Assembly: GCA_016292155.1 (NCBI GenBank)
Contig: JAEFBC010000136.1
Span: 1 to 40,845 of the forward strand
Origin: Saccharofermentans sp.
GTDB taxonomy: Bacteria > Bacillota > Clostridia > Saccharofermentanales > Saccharofermentanaceae
Direction: 5' to 3'
DNA length: 40,845 nucleotides
The first letter of the stretch is position 1. Each line of letters opens with the position of its first letter. A program made the translations under genes and the position numbers. Positions 8,973 through 19,888 of the stretch are shown piece after piece. The notes under the pieces were generated by a model, which was given only the letters and a program-made list of their open reading frames with translations, was not told the origin of the DNA and searched no databases.

Positions 8973-11287
8973 TAGACGATTACGGTGCATTTGACCATAA
9001 TGCCGAAAAAGCGAACAAGGCAGACGCCGGTTCGGTCTTTAGACGCGCCTTCAAATTCCTCACCAACAGATATCTCGTTCTGGCCGTAGGATTCTCGGTA
9101 TTTGGCGTGATAATCCTCATCATGACCATACAGCTTCAGTTCTCAGGCTACCAGAAGACACTTTCCGAGAGTTCATCCGGTATCATCAGACAGTATTCGT
9201 CACAGGCACCGAGAGGCAATATCTACGACAACAAGGGCGTCCTTCTCGCGTCGACTAACGAATATAACAGCGTAATGATCGCCAATGCATATTTGGACGA
9301 TGCTTCGCTCAATTCTCTCTGCCTTGAGCTGTCCTATCTTTTTGATCAGTATCACTGCATACACGTGTCAGATCTTGACCAGTACTTCGTTCTTGATCCG
9401 AAGGCCAGATTCCTTAAAGAAGAGGCTAAGATCAGAAAATGGCAGACTGATGCGAATCTTTTCGACCTTAAGGACTATGCGTCCGGCGTTATCGTTACTT
9501 TCTCAGACGACTATGTTAAGACAGATCCGAACGTATTCTTCCTTTATCTGCGCCGCAAGTTCAATATCGACAACAGCTATACTATCGAAGAAGCGTACAG
9601 GATCATAAGGATCAGATACCAGATCTTCTCCGATAACTGGGCATTCATTAAGGGTACGCCGGTTAAGATCGCTACAGATGTCCCTGATGAACTTATCAGA
9701 AAATTTGAAGAGCAGAACTATCACTATATGGGTATCGTTGCAGGCAAGGAATATGCCAGAACGTACTCATCGGAAGCTCTTTATGCGAGCCATGTCTTAG
9801 GCTACTGCGGCAAGATCTCGAGCGTTTCATATTCCAGCCTTGCACAGTTTGGATATACGAGTGATGACGTTGTAGGCAAAGCCGGTGTTGAAGCGCAGAT
9901 GGAAAGATATCTGCACGGTAGCAGCGGTACAACACCTTACAGTATCTGGACCAAGAATGGTGAAGAGGGACTTTTCGTTCCTTACAATTACGGTATGCAG
10001 CCGGTTGAAGGCGCGACAGTATACCTTACGATCGACTCGAGAATCCAGGAAGTCGGAATGGAAGCTCTTAAGGAATACATCCTTCAGGAGAAGGAAACCG
10101 ATATTTCAGGATTCAAGACGGCGTCAGCCGGTGCTTTCGTTCTGATGAATGTTAATACCGGTGCCATCGTCGCGATGGGTTCTTATCCGAACTATGACCC
10201 GAACGACTTTATCCTGCAGAACTACGGTTCCGAGCAGGCCAAAGAGCAGGTTAAATGGTACCTTGGTGTAGATGCGTATGAAGAGATCACAGCAGCAGAC
10301 CTTCCTTTGTGGAACCGTGCGATCATGTCAATGTATGCGCCCGGCTCAACATTTAAGCCCTGTACGGCTCTGGCTGGATTAGAGAGCGGTGCCATAACGC
10401 CGACCCAGACAAGGATCGCCTGTGTGAGCCCTTATGACGTTGACGGTTGGAAGTTCCGTTGTTTGGAGTATCCTAACGGCGGTCACGGCTACCTTACTCT
10501 TGATGATGCTATGGCTCAGTCATGCAATATCTACTTCATGATCCTCGGTATCCGTACCGGTATCGACAATATATCTGCAATGGCAAACAGATTCGGTCTG
10601 GGTGTTAAGTCCGGAATCGATCTTCCCGGCGAGATCTCAGGCGTCATGTCCAGCCGTGAGAATAAGAGACTTACAAGACAGTCCGTCTACGATAAGACAT
10701 GGTTCCCGTCAAATACGGCGCAGGCTTCCATCGGCCAGTTCGATAACTGCTTTACGATCCTTCAGCTTTGCAGATATACCGCAGGAATCGCCACAAACAA
10801 GCTTTGCACGCCTTATGTAGTCGATAAGGTAGTCGCAAGTGACGGAACTGTCCTTTATGAAGGCCAGCAGGAATCTGTTGATATCGGCATTTCAGAAGAT
10901 AACATCAAGGCTGTAAGAAAGGCCATGATCAGTGCCGCTTACGGTTCTTACTACTACAATTCGACGATCGGAAACGCGTTTAACAGAGATGAATATCCGA
11001 TCAAGATGGCATGTAAGACGGGTACGGCCGAGACGGGATTCGAGGATTCACGTAAAGAGTATTCTAATGGTCTCTTCATTTGTTATGCGCCTAACGATAA
11101 TCCGGAAGTTGCTCTGGCTCTCGTGGTTGAGAAAGGTAAGTGGGGTTCATCCTCAGTAGGTATCGCGAAAAAGATCATGGCTGCATATTTCAACCAGCCG
11201 ATGAACAGGCTGAAGACAACATATCCCCAGGGCAATCCGATGGTCGGTGACTATCTGCCGCCTTCAAACTCAAGGAGCCGTGGTTAA
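8957..11287 (+). CDS. mrdA: Penicillin-binding protein 2 (class B, transpeptidase)
   Basis: N-terminal TM, PBP dimer domain (APRGNIYDNKGVLLA), STFKP, SCN and KTGTAE motifs. Confidence 0.92.
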   Translation: MARNLIDDYGAFDHNAEKANKADAGSVFRRAFKFLTNRYLVLAVGFSVFGVIILIMTIQLQFSGYQKTLSESSSGIIRQYSSQAPRGNIYDNKGVLLASTNEYNSVMIANAYLDDASLNSLCLELSYLFDQYHCIHVSDLDQYFVLDPKARFLKEEAKIRKWQTDANLFDLKDYASGVIVTFSDDYVKTDPNVFFLYLRRKFNIDNSYTIEEAYRIIRIRYQIFSDNWAFIKGTPVKIATDVPDELIRKFEEQNYHYMGIVAGKEYARTYSSEALYASHVLGYCGKISSVSYSSLAQFGYTSDDVVGKAGVEAQMERYLHGSSGTTPYSIWTKNGEEGLFVPYNYGMQPVEGATVYLTIDSRIQEVGMEALKEYILQEKETDISGFKTASAGAFVLMNVNTGAIVAMGSYPNYDPNDFILQNYGSEQAKEQVKWYLGVDAYEEITAADLPLWNRAIMSMYAPGSTFKPCTALAGLESGAITPTQTRIACVSPYDVDGWKFRCLEYPNGGHGYLTLDDAMAQSCNIYFMILGIRTGIDNISAMANRFGLGVKSGIDLPGEISGVMSSRENKRLTRQSVYDKTWFPSNTAQASIGQFDNCFTILQLCRYTAGIATNKLCTPYVVDKVVASDGTVLYEGQQESVDIGISEDNIKAVRKAMISAAYGSYYYNSTIGNAFNRDEYPIKMACKTGTAETGFEDSRKEYSNGLFICYAPNDNPEVALALVVEKGKWGSSSVGIAKKIMAAYFNQPMNRLKTTYPQGNPMVGDYLPPSNSRSRG

Positions 11288-11304
11288 ACAATTTATAAAA
11301 GATC

Positions 11305-11322
11305 AGATGTTTGTGAAAACAT
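11305..11322 (+). terminator. Weak hairpin downstream of PBP2
   Basis: GATGTTT-GTGA-AAACATC followed by AATTTTC. Confidence 0.35.
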
Positions 11323-11418
11323 CAATTTTCGGATTGTTGATTTGTAATAATAATTAGTTGCTCAAAAACACAATCTATTGTACAATCTGTTCAGTATCGT
11401 TTTAATGGGAGATTTCGG

Positions 11419-11811
11419 ATGAAAATAGTTTTGATGGCTGACAACAGGAAGACCGAGCTTTTGGTCAACTTCTGCATTGCCTACAAGCCTTTGCTTGAGA
11501 AACATCAGCTCATCTCTGTATATAACACTGCAAAACTTCTTAAGTCTGCTGCTGATCTGGAGGTTTCAGGTCTTTCAGTAGATTATTCCAGCGGCTTTGA
11601 GCAATTGGCTTCCAGAGCTGAGTATAACGGAATCGACTGTGTAATTTATCTGAGGGACGGCCGTCAGGTAGGCGAGTCCAATCCTTTCGAGCTTCTGGAC
11701 GTATGCGACCAGAACACGATCCCTTATGCTACCAATATCGCTTCAGCCGAGATCTTAGTTACCGCCATTGACAGCGGTGCTCTTGATTACCGCGAATGGA
11801 CAGCAGGCTGA
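11419..11811 (+). CDS. Methylglyoxal synthase-like (MGS fold) protein, probably catalytically degenerate
   Basis: Overall MgsA-like pattern (MKIVLMADN..., CVIYLRD, IPYATNIASAEILV) but catalytic motifs altered (see findings). Confidence 0.8.
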   Translation: MKIVLMADNRKTELLVNFCIAYKPLLEKHQLISVYNTAKLLKSAADLEVSGLSVDYSSGFEQLASRAEYNGIDCVIYLRDGRQVGESNPFELLDVCDQNTIPYATNIASAEILVTAIDSGALDYREWTAG

Positions 11812-12449
11812 TCCGTATCCCTTTAGGACCGTTAGAGTCCAATATGTATTTAATCACCGGCTCGTCCGGTGTTTATATTATTGACCCTTCTGTTTCTCCT
11901 GAAAGGGCGGAGGATTATACGAAGATCTCAGGTCTTTCCAAAGGTGAGGCATCTGTAAAAGCGCTCTTTCTGACCCATGGCCACCACGATCACATCAAAT
12001 ACATCAGTGACTGGGTCAAGGCATATCCGTCTGTTCAGGTCTTCTTCAGCGGCAATGACAGTGAGCTATTGCCCAACGGCTTCATGAACTGCTCTTATAT
12101 GGAAGGTTCTGAAGTTTTATATAGCTTCAAGTTTACTGATCTTGCCGGCACAGATGGCCAGACCGTATATAAGGATGACGGGATCGAGATCAAATCTTAT
12201 GAGACACCGGGTCATACGATGGGAAGCTTATGTTTCCTGGCAGATCTTGGCAGCGATAAGATGATGTTTACGGGTGATACTGTTTTCAGCGGCTCTGTAG
12301 GCCGCACAGATATGCCGGGCGGATCTTCCAAGCTGATGATGGAGTCTGTAAAGAAGATTAGCAAGTTCGATCCTGACCTTAAGATCTATCCCGGTCACGG
12401 CCCCGGATCCACCATCGGAGACGAGATAAAGTTCAATCCTTTTTTCTAG
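11796..12449 (+). CDS. MBL-fold hydrolase, glyoxalase II-like
   Basis: THGHHDHIKY, GHTMGSLCFL, FTGDTVFSGSVGRTD and PGHGPGSTIGDE motifs. Confidence 0.88.
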   Translation: MDSRLIRIPLGPLESNMYLITGSSGVYIIDPSVSPERAEDYTKISGLSKGEASVKALFLTHGHHDHIKYISDWVKAYPSVQVFFSGNDSELLPNGFMNCSYMEGSEVLYSFKFTDLAGTDGQTVYKDDGIEIKSYETPGHTMGSLCFLADLGSDKMMFTGDTVFSGSVGRTDMPGGSSKLMMESVKKISKFDPDLKIYPGHGPGSTIGDEIKFNPFF

Positions 12450-12533
12450 GTTTTGTTATAAATAGGATAGAAAAGAAATCCTTTCTTTAAATAATCCTTG
12501 AAATGCAATAAATAAAGGCGTTACAGCCGTTTT

Positions 12534-12562
12534 AAACGTCCGTTTTGACGGGCGTTTGTTTT
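12534..12562 (+). terminator. Intrinsic terminator after the MBL hydrolase
   Basis: AAACGTCCG-TTTTGA-CGGGCGTTT (one G-U pair) followed by GTTTTT. Confidence 0.7.
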
Positions 12563-12626
12563 TGTCGATTTTGTCGGTTTTTGTCGAGTTTTGTATGGTA
12601 AATCAAAGGCTTTTCCATTGTAGAAT
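12563..12626 (+). promoter_or_regulatory. TGTCG direct-repeat array plus candidate -10 TAGAAT upstream of the pseudopilin operon
   Basis: TGTCG at 12563, 12572, 12582 (9-10 bp spacing) and TAGAAT at 12621-12626. Confidence 0.45.
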
Positions 12627-12647
12627 CTCCCAAAAAGGAGGTGCCTT

Positions 12648-12965
12648 ATGTCTTCACTGGAATCAGCTATTTGTTTTTCTCTTATCCTTGTTCTTCTGGC
12701 TTTCATGATCGCAGGTCCCGAAGCAATTGCCCTTGATTCTTTTCAAACGGCAAAAGACGGCGGTAATGAACTCTTTTACATGGAAAAGGACAGGGATGTT
12801 CTATACAAAAATAATGTGAGGGGCGTTGACTGTTACGATGCTTCTCCCGAGAAGCTCTGCACATTCCTTACCGGTATCTCGGATAACTTCAGGCTGTTCT
12901 ATGGAACAACATTCGATCTTGCGAATGATCAGGCTGGAAAGGAGGTCCCGGATGAGGAGAATTAA
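12648..12965 (+). CDS. Small TadE/pseudopilin-like membrane-anchored protein
   Basis: MSSLESAICFSLILVLLAFMIAGP N-terminus resembles the TLESA-type pilin segment; strong SD AAAAAGGAGGT. Confidence 0.6.
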   Translation: MSSLESAICFSLILVLLAFMIAGPEAIALDSFQTAKDGGNELFYMEKDRDVLYKNNVRGVDCYDASPEKLCTFLTGISDNFRLFYGTTFDLANDQAGKEVPDEEN

Positions 12966-14313
12966 CCGTAAAACAAGAACTAAACATGGTGCTTCAACGA
13001 TGTTCCTGGCGATAATCATGTCTGCGCTGGTACTTGTCGAATGCACTTATCTCTCGTTCGTCTGGAATCTTGATTATGCCTTAAGCGTAAATGTTGCCTT
13101 GAAGAACCAGATCGAGACCATCTTAAGCGACTATAACAGGCAGCTATACAGTATCTACGGCATTTATGCCTTTTCGATAGAAGGAATCGACAACGAGTGT
13201 TTTGAGAAAGCTCTCGAGATAAACGACCTTGAATCCAGATCCGAGCTGTATATTTCAGGTAAACAGAGATTTACCTGTGAAGACTTAAAGAAAGCGATCA
13301 ATTCGTATTACTGGTACAGAGGCACCGGAATCGGCTTTAAGAGCGTTGTCCAAGGCTACAGGGACATGATCTTAGAGCTCGATAAGAAGGGAATACTGCA
13401 GAAAGTCGGACAGTTCATGAAGAGTCCTGCCGCAGAGTATGTATCAAAGATACTGTCAGGCTCTGAATCTGCATCCGAATGGATCACGAAAGCAGGAGAT
13501 GCACTTAATATCGATGAGCTCACGGAAGAGGCAGACAGTATCGATTCGTTAAGCTCGGATTACAAGAACGCGGTCAAAGATTACGGGATCAATATAAAGA
13601 TCGACGCGGCCGAGTTTGATTCGCTCCTTAAAGCCGTCTCCAGGCTCGAGAAAACATATGCTGCATTATCTGACAACTCCAACGGCATGATCACCAAATG
13701 CAACGCCTCGCATTACTGTGCTTACAATTTTGACTGCTATTTCAGACCTTCAGGTGATGCTTCGATCAACGGCACGTCATTTGATTCGGTTCACGGAAAA
13801 AGAAAGGCTGACTGTGAATACATAATTACCGGCAGCGGAACCGAAGCTGCCACTGCGGAAGTCAGTTTCCTTATAGTTCACGTCCTTGTCGCATCCTGCA
13901 TGCTTAAAGACTTTGCCAATGAGAAGTTCAGGAACACGATGGAGGTTATTGCCAGGGTAATATCAGCGATTATAACCGCGGTAAGCGAAGGCGCGGTCAA
14001 TATCGATTACAGGATCATCGCAGTCGGTCTTACTTTCTATTGCGCCCTCGTTCAGGCAATCAAAGAGTATTACGCTGTGCTTAACGGCGGCAGGGCGGTT
14101 ATCTTCGAATATGACCGCGAGAAGATCGTTACCTTTAACTACAGGGATTTCCTTTATCTTTTCAGTCTTTGCGTGCCTTTGGATACGCTTCTAGAAAGAA
14201 GCCTCACAGTTCTTGAGAGGGACTACGGAAAACTCTATAAGGGACTGACTCTGGAAGCGGATTACAGGGGACAGACATATGCTCTCACGAAGTCATACAT
14301 GCTTTATGAGTAA
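12952..14313 (+). CDS. DUF5702-like / TadG-like secreted or pilus-associated protein
   Basis: GASTMFLAIIMSALVLVECTYLSFVWNLDYAL N-terminal TM and LSDYNRQLYSIYGIYAF; SD AAAGGAGGT at 12938-12946. Confidence 0.6.
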   Translation: MRRINRKTRTKHGASTMFLAIIMSALVLVECTYLSFVWNLDYALSVNVALKNQIETILSDYNRQLYSIYGIYAFSIEGIDNECFEKALEINDLESRSELYISGKQRFTCEDLKKAINSYYWYRGTGIGFKSVVQGYRDMILELDKKGILQKVGQFMKSPAAEYVSKILSGSESASEWITKAGDALNIDELTEEADSIDSLSSDYKNAVKDYGINIKIDAAEFDSLLKAVSRLEKTYAALSDNSNGMITKCNASHYCAYNFDCYFRPSGDASINGTSFDSVHGKRKADCEYIITGSGTEAATAEVSFLIVHVLVASCMLKDFANEKFRNTMEVIARVISAIITAVSEGAVNIDYRIIAVGLTFYCALVQAIKEYYAVLNGGRAVIFEYDREKIVTFNYRDFLYLFSLCVPLDTLLERSLTVLERDYGKLYKGLTLEADYRGQTYALTKSYMLYE

Positions 14314-14326
14314 AGGAGAACCTGAC

Positions 14327-15337
14327 ATGAAATATAAAAACAAGCGCGGTTCAGTGACTTTGGAATCGGCGATCGCATTTACCGTCACGATCGTCTTTAT
14401 TGCTTCGATCGTTTCTGCCATAGATTTTTACCGCACGGATATCCTCATGAGAAGGTCTGTCGAGCAGACTTGCGAGAAGATGGCGCTCCTTTATCCTGTT
14501 TCTGTTCCTGCAAGTGATCTTGTATCCTCAGCAGTCAATGCTTTTCCTGATCTCGGTATCGGGAATACCAAAGGCGCCGAAGTCATCGCGAAAGTGGCGT
14601 CCGCAGGCATGGGCTTCGATCAGAAGACAGGTCACACGATCAGGGAGCTTATCCTTCAGGGCCTGTTCTCGAAAACAATGGAAGAGCAGATTAGAAAAGC
14701 CTTTATCGAGCGTAACGGCGGCTCAGAATTCTTTGCACCTGATGAGATAGAAGTGTTTTTCGCCGTAAACGACAGACATAACATCATTGAGGTGGTTACG
14801 GATTATTCGGTCGTGACAATAGCTGGAAAGAAGACCAGGAGCATTTATTCTGTGATCCCGCTCTATGGCGAGCCCATCCTGATGCTCAACGGGGAAGAAC
14901 ATAAGGAGGCTCAGGAAGAGGATAAAGACGGTATCTGGTCACTTAATAATTTTGACAGGGGAGATGCGTTCAGGGAAAAGTACGGAGCCAACCTTCCCAA
15001 GACCTTCCCTGTGGTGGATTCGGTCAACGGCGGGGAAGTTACGGCCATAAGGAGCATCGATCTGACTTCGCCTTACTATCAGGACACCAAGAATATCGAA
15101 AAGAAGATAATGGCCGATATCAAGTCCCTTAAAAGATTTGAACCTCAGACTGCCACGATAAACGGACAAAAATACAGTGTCGACAGGGTTGATTCCAGAC
15201 ATCTTAAGGTTATAATACCTGAAAACTCCGGCTCGATCGGTAAGGAAACCATCGAGAATCTCAAGGGATATGCCTTTGTACAGGGCGTTATACTCGATAT
15301 CAGCGAGTACGGGACCTCGGAAAGATACAGCAACTGA
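14327..15337 (+). CDS. TadE-like pseudopilin
   Basis: KNKRGSVTLESAIAFTVTIVFIASIVSAIDFYRTDIL; SD AAAGGAGAA. Confidence 0.7.
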   Translation: MKYKNKRGSVTLESAIAFTVTIVFIASIVSAIDFYRTDILMRRSVEQTCEKMALLYPVSVPASDLVSSAVNAFPDLGIGNTKGAEVIAKVASAGMGFDQKTGHTIRELILQGLFSKTMEEQIRKAFIERNGGSEFFAPDEIEVFFAVNDRHNIIEVVTDYSVVTIAGKKTRSIYSVIPLYGEPILMLNGEEHKEAQEEDKDGIWSLNNFDRGDAFREKYGANLPKTFPVVDSVNGGEVTAIRSIDLTSPYYQDTKNIEKKIMADIKSLKRFEPQTATINGQKYSVDRVDSRHLKVIIPENSGSIGKETIENLKGYAFVQGVILDISEYGTSERYSN

Positions 15338-15409
15338 CATACCTGCCCCTTTATTGTATTAAAAATAATAATTTGTTATTATGTATTGGTATGTTTGGAG
15401 GTATGTAAA

Positions 15410-15643
15410 TTGAGACATAATAACAGCGTAAGACGCCCGAGTCTTGCTAATTCAAAAATCACTACCGACAAGACGGCGTCTCTTTCAATTGGGGACTCTC
15501 TTAGGAAAGCCAAGACAAATCTTATTTTCTCCAGATTGCTTCTGGGCATTCTTCTCATGCTTGCTGCAACGGTTATCTTTGCGGCAGTATATCTTGGATA
15601 TGCCAAGCCGATCTGGGACTATATCCTGAGAGTCGTTTCGTAA
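15410..15643 (+). CDS. Small single-TM membrane protein
   Basis: TTG start with SD GGAGGTATG; hydrophobic LLLGILLMLAATVIFAAVYLGY segment near the C-terminus. Confidence 0.6.
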   Translation: MRHNNSVRRPSLANSKITTDKTASLSIGDSLRKAKTNLIFSRLLLGILLMLAATVIFAAVYLGYAKPIWDYILRVVS

Positions 15644-15664
15644 TTACGGGTAAAAGGGGACAAG

Positions 15665-16090
15665 ATGGACGACATTAAGGACAACCATTTTACGGAAAGT
15701 GAGTTAGAGGAATTAACAGATCTTTATAACGCCATGCTGACTATGAGGGACAGCACTGAGATGCATAAATTCTTTGTGGATCTCTGCTCGATAAATGAGC
15801 TTCACTCATTCCTTCACCGTTGGCAGATCGTAAGAAGGATCGAACAGGGGAAGAGCTACGAGGAGATCATCAAAGAGATCTCACCGGCAGAGGAAACTTC
15901 AGCCGACAAGGCTGGCGACGGCAAGAAATCAACCGGCAGGGTTCGTGGCAAGGCCAGATCTTCAACGAAGGTCAGCTCCACGACTATTTCGAGAGTCAAG
16001 AACTGCTATGTAAATCCCGAAGGCGGATACAGAACGGCACTTGAAAGACTCAAGGAAGCTTCCGGAGAAAATAACGAACAAAAACAATAA
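15665..16090 (+). CDS. YerC/YecD-type TrpR-family DNA-binding protein with insertion in the HTH
   Basis: LCSINELHSFLHRWQIVRRIEQGKSYEEIIKEI ... SSTTISRVKNCYVNPEGGYRTALERLKE matches the YerC family apart from a ~29-aa insertion. Confidence 0.85.
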   Translation: MDDIKDNHFTESELEELTDLYNAMLTMRDSTEMHKFFVDLCSINELHSFLHRWQIVRRIEQGKSYEEIIKEISPAEETSADKAGDGKKSTGRVRGKARSSTKVSSTTISRVKNCYVNPEGGYRTALERLKEASGENNEQKQ

Positions 16091-16104
16091 AGGTAACGGA
16101 CAAA

Positions 16105-18900
<2,796 letters not shown>

Positions 18901-18928
18901 TTCTTAAACCTTAAGATTTAAAAAATTT

Positions 18929-18964
18929 ACCGGGTTGGCATATCGAGTGCCGGCCCGGTTTTTT
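18929..18964 (+). terminator. Intrinsic terminator after secA
   Basis: ACCGGG-TT-GGCA-TATCGAG-TGCC-GG-CCCGGT followed by T-run. Confidence 0.85.
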
Positions 18965-19027
18965 ATGTTATGATTTTTGGCCGTATATTCAATCGCGAAA
19001 ATAAAAAATAAATATTATAATTGTCCT

Positions 19028-19873
19028 ATGATTACAGATACTAAAGAATTTATTGAACGTGTAGACGGCGCTGCTGATTATATCAGGAGCGTTTTGTCTG
19101 ACAGAACGCTTCCTGCTGTTTGTATCGTGCTCGGTTCGGGTTTAGGTCCGCTCTCAAAGATGGCTGAGGACGCCATAGAGATTCCCTATAAGGATATTCC
19201 CGGATTCCCGGTATCAACAGCTCCCGGTCACAAGGGATCCCTTATCGCAGGATACCTTTCCGGCAAGCCTGTTTTCATGATGAACGGCAGGTTCCATTAC
19301 TACGAAGGTTATCCCATGGAGACCGTTACTTTCTATGTCAGGGTAATGGGCAGATTGGGTGTTAAGATCCTTCTTCTGACCAATGCGTCAGGCGGTATCA
19401 ATCTTGAGATGAAAGTGCCCGAATTAGTGGCTATTACCGACCATCTCTCTTTCAATGCCGAACCTGTCTTAAGAGGTCCCAATATCGCTGAGTTCGGCAC
19501 AAGGTTCCCGGACCAGTGCCATGTATACGATCCTGAACTTACAGATACTCTTGTTAACAGTGCAAGAGACCTCAATATCAGGATAAGCCGCGGTATTTAT
19601 GCCTATTCAAAGGGTCCGCAGTATGAGACTCCTGCAGAGATCAGGGCACTTCGCATTTTGGGTGCCGATTGTGTCGGAATGTCTACTGTGCCTGAAGCTA
19701 TTGCTGCATCTCATATGGGAATAAGAGTTGCCGCAATGTCCTGCATTACCAATATGGCAGCAGGTATTTCCGGTAATCCTTTGTCGGAACAGGAAGTCCT
19801 GGACAATGCTTCATTGGCGTCCGAGAACAGCTGCGCGCTTGTAAAAGAGTTTGTTAACAGAATCAATATTTGA
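19028..19873 (+). CDS. Purine nucleoside phosphorylase
   Basis: VLGSGLGPLSKMAEDA, MMNGRFHYYEGYPMETVTFYVRVM, LLLTNASGGIN, GPQYETPAEIRALRILGADCVGMSTVPE; class II PNP. ORF also opens at TTG 18977. Confidence 0.93.
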   Translation: MITDTKEFIERVDGAADYIRSVLSDRTLPAVCIVLGSGLGPLSKMAEDAIEIPYKDIPGFPVSTAPGHKGSLIAGYLSGKPVFMMNGRFHYYEGYPMETVTFYVRVMGRLGVKILLLTNASGGINLEMKVPELVAITDHLSFNAEPVLRGPNIAEFGTRFPDQCHVYDPELTDTLVNSARDLNIRISRGIYAYSKGPQYETPAEIRALRILGADCVGMSTVPEAIAASHMGIRVAAMSCITNMAAGISGNPLSEQEVLDNASLASENSCALVKEFVNRINI

Positions 19874-19888
19874 GAGGAATAATTACGA

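Noticed and set aside
11390-11410. Sigma-A promoter TTGTAC-N17-TTTAAT directly upstream of the MGS-like gene
   Set aside because: The -10 would almost abut the GGGAG SD, leaving the SD largely untranscribed.
12521-12706. 61-aa minus-strand ORF over the TGTCG repeats
   Set aside because: Its TRQKPTKSTKTNARQNG stretch only reflects the repeats and terminator; no SD or domain.
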